Shown piece by piece: positions 61,202 to 64,000 of a DNA stretch of 64,000 nucleotides (positions within the stretch are counted from its first letter, which is position 1; the number at the start of each line of letters is the position of its first letter). The DNA lies in the NCBI RefSeq assembly GCF_021390515.1, contig NZ_JAJUXI010000011.1, positions 186,001 to 250,000 of the forward strand, written 5' to 3'. Origin of the DNA: Dyadobacter sp. CY326. GTDB taxonomy: Bacteria; Bacteroidota; Bacteroidia; Cytophagales; Spirosomataceae. A model generated the notes under the pieces. The model worked only from the letters and a program-made list of their open reading frames with translations, was not told the DNA's origin and ran no database searches. A program made the translations under genes and the position numbers.

Positions 61202-61451
61202 ATGGTTAACAAATTCATGCCATTGGGAAAGTGGATTGGGTGGATACAGGATCGAATCTCTACATTATCGGGCAATATTCATTCACTAAAAATCTTTCAA
61301 GCGTGGAACAATTACCGATCAGAACAAAGCATTGATTGAATATGCAGTTGCGGACAGTGATATGCCTCTTTTTGTTAGTAAATATCTCGTTGAACTTCTC
61401 ACTAAGGAAGAGCTCGAAACATTTATTAAGAAAGAGTTGTCTCAACTATAA
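61202..61451 (+). other. possible gene remnant or short coding pieces
   Basis: Two short open frames lie in this gap: 61202-61339 (MVNKFMPLGKWIGWIQDR, 45 aa) and, in another frame with no ATG at its start, 61290-61451 (ending YLVELLTKEELETFIKKEL then SQL and a stop). The second looks protein-like (charged amphipathic helix) but begins after a stop without ATG. A decayed small gene is possible; I cannot name it. Confidence 0.3.
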
Positions 61452-61452
61452 C

Positions 61453-61950
61453 TCACCCAATCCGCTTGTAAACTGTTTCAGTTGCTTTGTCTTCCTGGCC
61501 TTCTGGCGAAATGTTGTAGGCTGTGATGATGAGATTGTCGTTGTCAATCAGCTCGACGACCGTTCGCCAGCCCCATGGTTCGGGAATGTCCGGGCCGCCG
61601 TAACTGCCGAGCACCGAAAAACCTTTTTCAGATGGCGTGCCATTGGACAGCATTACGCCGGTTCCCATGTGAAAACTGTCGATCCAGGCGGCTTGAAAGT
61701 TGTTGTTTGGGATATCGAACCCGTAAATGGCAATCCCCTCGAACGGTTCTTCAGTAAGCGAACCCTTGTATTCGTGAATGATGAACCGTCCTCCCAGGAT
61801 TGGGCGGATGGTGCCTTCCATTGGAGATTCATCGGCGACGACGTCTGGCTCAAACCATGTTTTTGTGATTCCTTTCCAGCTTCCTGTTAATGCACTAAGC
61901 TGATTGTGAACGCCGGATTCCAGCGAGATTTCAAATTTTGATTTGCTCAT
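61453..61950 (-). CDS. DUF1579 domain protein
   Basis: A 165-aa soluble protein of the DUF1579/lipocalin-like superfamily: LSALTGSWKGITKTWF, GRFIIHEYKG, AIYGFDIPNNNFQAAWID and TVVELIDNDNLIITAYN are the usual blocks. The family is a closed beta-barrel with unknown ligand. It is a single gene between the remnant at 61202 and the GlxA regulator. Confidence 0.82.
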   Translation of the reverse strand: MSKSKFEISLESGVHNQLSALTGSWKGITKTWFEPDVVADESPMEGTIRPILGGRFIIHEYKGSLTEEPFEGIAIYGFDIPNNNFQAAWIDSFHMGTGVMLSNGTPSEKGFSVLGSYGGPDIPEPWGWRTVVELIDNDNLIITAYNISPEGQEDKATETVYKRIG

Positions 61951-61962
61951 GATTGTTGGCTT

Positions 61963-61992
61963 GCCACGGATGCACGAATTTACACGAATTGC
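61963..61992. repeat. dispersed-type motif with CACGAATT direct repeat
   Basis: The stretch holds CCACGGATG followed by two copies of CACGAATT (61973-61980, 61983-61990). From memory very similar sequences are scattered between genes in many bacterial phyla. Only one copy is seen in this window. Confidence 0.4.
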
Positions 61993-62165
61993 AAGTTCCT
62001 GCCATTCCTGTGCTCCTGGTTAATTTTTAGATGATTTAGGACTATACTATTTATGTTTAAGACAAAAATAAGAGTTGGTAATGCGTTTTAAAAAGCAATA
62101 ACCGGGGCGTTTGAGACAAAAAAACATTATATTGTCAGGCAGTTTGCTCATTAATCGTCCAATAT

Positions 62166-63179
62166 ATGATACAATTAGGAATTCTAATTACAAACAAACA
62201 TCGGTTGCTAAGTGTAGCGGCTATTCTGGATGTGTTTGAATCAGCAAATATGTTTTATGAGCGCGAGCATGGTGCACCGTTCTTCAATATCAACCTTTTT
62301 TCTCCCGAAAGCAATCCTGCCGAACTTTACGGAACATACGAAATTGGTTCGATAAATACAGCCTCACAACAGCAATTAATCCTTGTTCCTGCTTTTGGCG
62401 CAGGTGATCTCAAAGCATCAATTGCGAAAAATTATCCGTGCATTCCATGGCTCATCGAGCAATATGATCGGGGTGCGGAAATAGCGAGTTTTTGCACGGG
62501 TGCTTTTCTCCTTGCGGCTGCTGGCTTGTTGAACGGGAAAGAGGCGACAACGCACATTGATGCCGCCATGTCACTAGCTACAAATTTCCCGGAAATCATC
62601 CTGAAAAGTGACGCCGTCGTTACAGACGACAGGGGAATTTATACAAGCGGTGGAGCCACAAGCAGTTTTCATTTAATGCTTTATTTGATTCAGCGTCATT
62701 GCGGAAAAGAGCTGACGCTTCAAACGGCGAAGATGTTTGCAATTGATATGGACCGCGAGCAGCAGACTTATTTTGGTACATTTTCGCCTTCGCTGGACCA
62801 TGGTGATGGTTTGGTAAATATGGCGCAAAAGAAAATTGAGAAGGAATATCAGGAAGGAAGCACCATTGAAACGTTGATTCAGGACATTCCGGCGAGCAGG
62901 CGCAATGTGGTTCGGAGGTTCAAACAAGCGGTTGGCGTGACGCCTATCGAATATTTGCAACGGACGCGGATCGAAGCTGCAAAAAAGCTTTTAGCGCAAA
63001 CCGATCAAAGTGTGCTGGAAGTGATGCTGAATTCGGGTTATAACGACTTGAAGTCGTTTCGGCAGTTATTTAAGAAGAGCACCGGTGTTACGCCGAAGGA
63101 ATATAGAGACAAATTTAACATTGCCAGGCTTGATGGAAGTCGCATGGCAAACCGCGGGACAGCGCATTATCTTAATTAA
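62166..63179 (+). CDS. GlxA family transcriptional regulator (DJ-1/PfpI plus AraC HTH)
   Basis: A 337-aa regulator. Residues 1-190 form a DJ-1/PfpI amidotransferase-like domain with the conserved Cys110 in AEIASFCTGAFLLAAAG and GATSSFHLMLYLI; residues 220-320 hold two AraC-type HTHs (IQDIPASRRNVVRRFKQAVG, SVLEVMLNSGYNDLKSFRQL) and the FKKSTGVTPKEYR ending. The N-terminal domain senses a small molecule in relatives. No obvious target lies next to it. Confidence 0.93.
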   Translation: MIQLGILITNKHRLLSVAAILDVFESANMFYEREHGAPFFNINLFSPESNPAELYGTYEIGSINTASQQQLILVPAFGAGDLKASIAKNYPCIPWLIEQYDRGAEIASFCTGAFLLAAAGLLNGKEATTHIDAAMSLATNFPEIILKSDAVVTDDRGIYTSGGATSSFHLMLYLIQRHCGKELTLQTAKMFAIDMDREQQTYFGTFSPSLDHGDGLVNMAQKKIEKEYQEGSTIETLIQDIPASRRNVVRRFKQAVGVTPIEYLQRTRIEAAKKLLAQTDQSVLEVMLNSGYNDLKSFRQLFKKSTGVTPKEYRDKFNIARLDGSRMANRGTAHYLN

Positions 63180-63224
63180 AAAAAGTGGCTTAACGATCCG
63201 ATCAGGAACATTAAGCCACTTTTT
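63180..63224. terminator. bidirectional terminator
   Basis: AAAAAGTGGCTTAA (63180-63193) pairs with TTAAGCCACTTTTT (63211-63224), 14 pairs, with A-runs before and T-runs after on both strands. It separates two converging genes. Confidence 0.92.
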
Positions 63225-63239
63225 AATATAATAACTGGA

Positions 63240-64000
63240 TTAATGCACTTTGGCTAGCTTGCGGAAAGTGCTTTCATTTCCCTGCTTCACTTCAATAATG
63301 TAAGATCCAACAGGCAGATTCGCTAGATTAAGCTTGTGTGACATTTTGTTGCCCGGTTTTTGAACGCGATTGTCTTTGTAAAGTCGGCCCGTTCTTGCGT
63401 CAAACACTTTAAATTCCACGTCGGCGCTATTTTCATTGGCCAGTTCAATGTTGATAAAATCCGTTGCAGGATTTGGGAAAACATTGACATCCTCGTGCAA
63501 AGGAAATTCCTTAGGCGTTAATGCAGGTGCAGCGGCGGCAGTTCGGGCATTAGCATTGCCCGCAGTGACGAAAATTGGTGTTTCTGTAACCGTAACCGTT
63601 ACTTTTCCATCCACGATGCTTTTTTCTTGCAAAGCCATATTATTGCTTCCCGCAGTTGGCGTGTAAATGTTGGCGACGCCAGAGCCGCCCAGATTGACCG
63701 TATATTCAGCGGTTCTGCCCACTTCATCAGGCACCGTTAGAATGAAAACCGACTTGCCATTCAGCTCGTAGCGGTCTACAACAGGGTCTGCATTGATGGT
63801 TTCTTTGTAAACATAATCACCGAAAAGCTTTTTCGTCTGCACAAAATAGTCAGCCACAGGTCTGCGCGAAAAGTCATCATTCAGTAAGCCCGACGAACCG
63901 AACATCCATCCCCATGCAGGGTTATCATCATACATTTGATAATAAAAAATCTTTTCGATTCCGTGGCGTGCCGAGAACAACGAAGTGCGCAGGATCCAAT
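63240..64000 (-). CDS. C-terminal part of a type IX-secreted protein (5' end outside window)
   Basis: The frame is open to the window edge (WILRTSLFSARHGIEK precedes the rest), so the start is missing; a TTG at 63980 is not a credible start. The visible 253 residues begin with the end of a catalytic or binding domain (KIFYYQMYDDNPAWGWMFG, RRPVADYFVQTKKLFGDY), continue with a beta-sandwich (DRYELNGKSVFILTVPDEVG) and finish with a type A sorting domain: FPNPATDFINIEL, EFKVFDARTGRLY and GSYIIEVKQG. It would be exported through SprA and cleaved at the surface. The upstream part may be a glycoside hydrolase; this cannot be decided here. Confidence 0.85.
   Translation of the reverse strand, partial: WILRTSLFSARHGIEKIFYYQMYDDNPAWGWMFGSSGLLNDDFSRRPVADYFVQTKKLFGDYVYKETINADPVVDRYELNGKSVFILTVPDEVGRTAEYTVNLGGSGVANIYTPTAGSNNMALQEKSIVDGKVTVTVTETPIFVTAGNANARTAAAAPALTPKEFPLHEDVNVFPNPATDFINIELANENSADVEFKVFDARTGRLYKDNRVQKPGNKMSHKLNLANLPVGSYIIEVKQGNESTFRKLAKVH

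Noticed and set aside
1..64000. tRNA, rRNA or CRISPR arrays
   Set aside because: I looked for cloverleaf-like segments and regularly spaced repeats and found none, though a reading by eye could miss a tRNA.

Overview
The window looks like a chromosomal segment of a Bacteroidota bacterium of the order Cytophagales, close to Dyadobacter or Spirosoma; the genus is an inference. The evidence is a SusC/SusD pair, giant SprA of the type IX secretion and gliding apparatus, a GldF-like permease, a type IX sorting domain, DUF4199 proteins, weak ribosome binding sites and promoters of the TAnnTTTG type. I saw no rRNA, tRNA, CRISPR array or intact transposase.

Layout. 1-325 is the end of a thiamine pyrophosphokinase gene. 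317-17275 is a minus-strand glycan-use block: a TonB-dependent receptor, a membrane-spanning propeller/LuxR regulator, SusC, SusD, a LamG lipoprotein and two tandem GH144-type (glucoamylase-like) enzymes, followed by a kelch protein and an M1 aminopeptidase. The two GH144-type enzymes make beta-1,2-glucan the best guess for the substrate. 17413-35904 is mostly core: mdh, a DUF1232 protein, tatA, gatA, an MltD-type transglycosylase, ruvA, sprA, gcvH, a dihydroorotase homologue without its metal-binding histidines, two DUF4199 proteins, gldF and an ECF sigma/anti-sigma pair. A FAD oxidoreductase (35909-37648) follows.

37669-44683 is an AT-richer accessory island. Its main content is a three-gene overlapping operon that matches an ABC-three-component (ABC-3C) conflict system: a SMEK-domain protein, a 75-residue middle component and a DUF2326 SMC-like ATPase. 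Next to it are an XRE regulator, two unknown or outer-membrane proteins, a Fic AMP-transferase gene broken by an internal deletion, a 2H phosphoesterase coupled to it, and an orphan HigA antitoxin with its own palindromic operator. This island is the best candidate for a little-studied system.

44817-53428 is a minus-strand amino-sugar and sugar-oxidation block: three Gfo/Idh/MocA proteins, nagB, nagA, a FucP-type transporter and a LacI regulator. It faces a secreted sulfatase at 53830. Then come a YoeB-type toxin-antitoxin pair with an inverted-repeat operator, a TPR histidine kinase with its NarL-type response regulator, two small exported proteins, an M23 lipoprotein, a DUF1579 protein, a GlxA-type regulator and the end of a type IX-secreted protein that runs off the window.

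Several intergenic spaces hold strong palindromes (14443-14477, 49579-49699, 53651-53756) that look like dispersed repeat elements rather than simple terminators.
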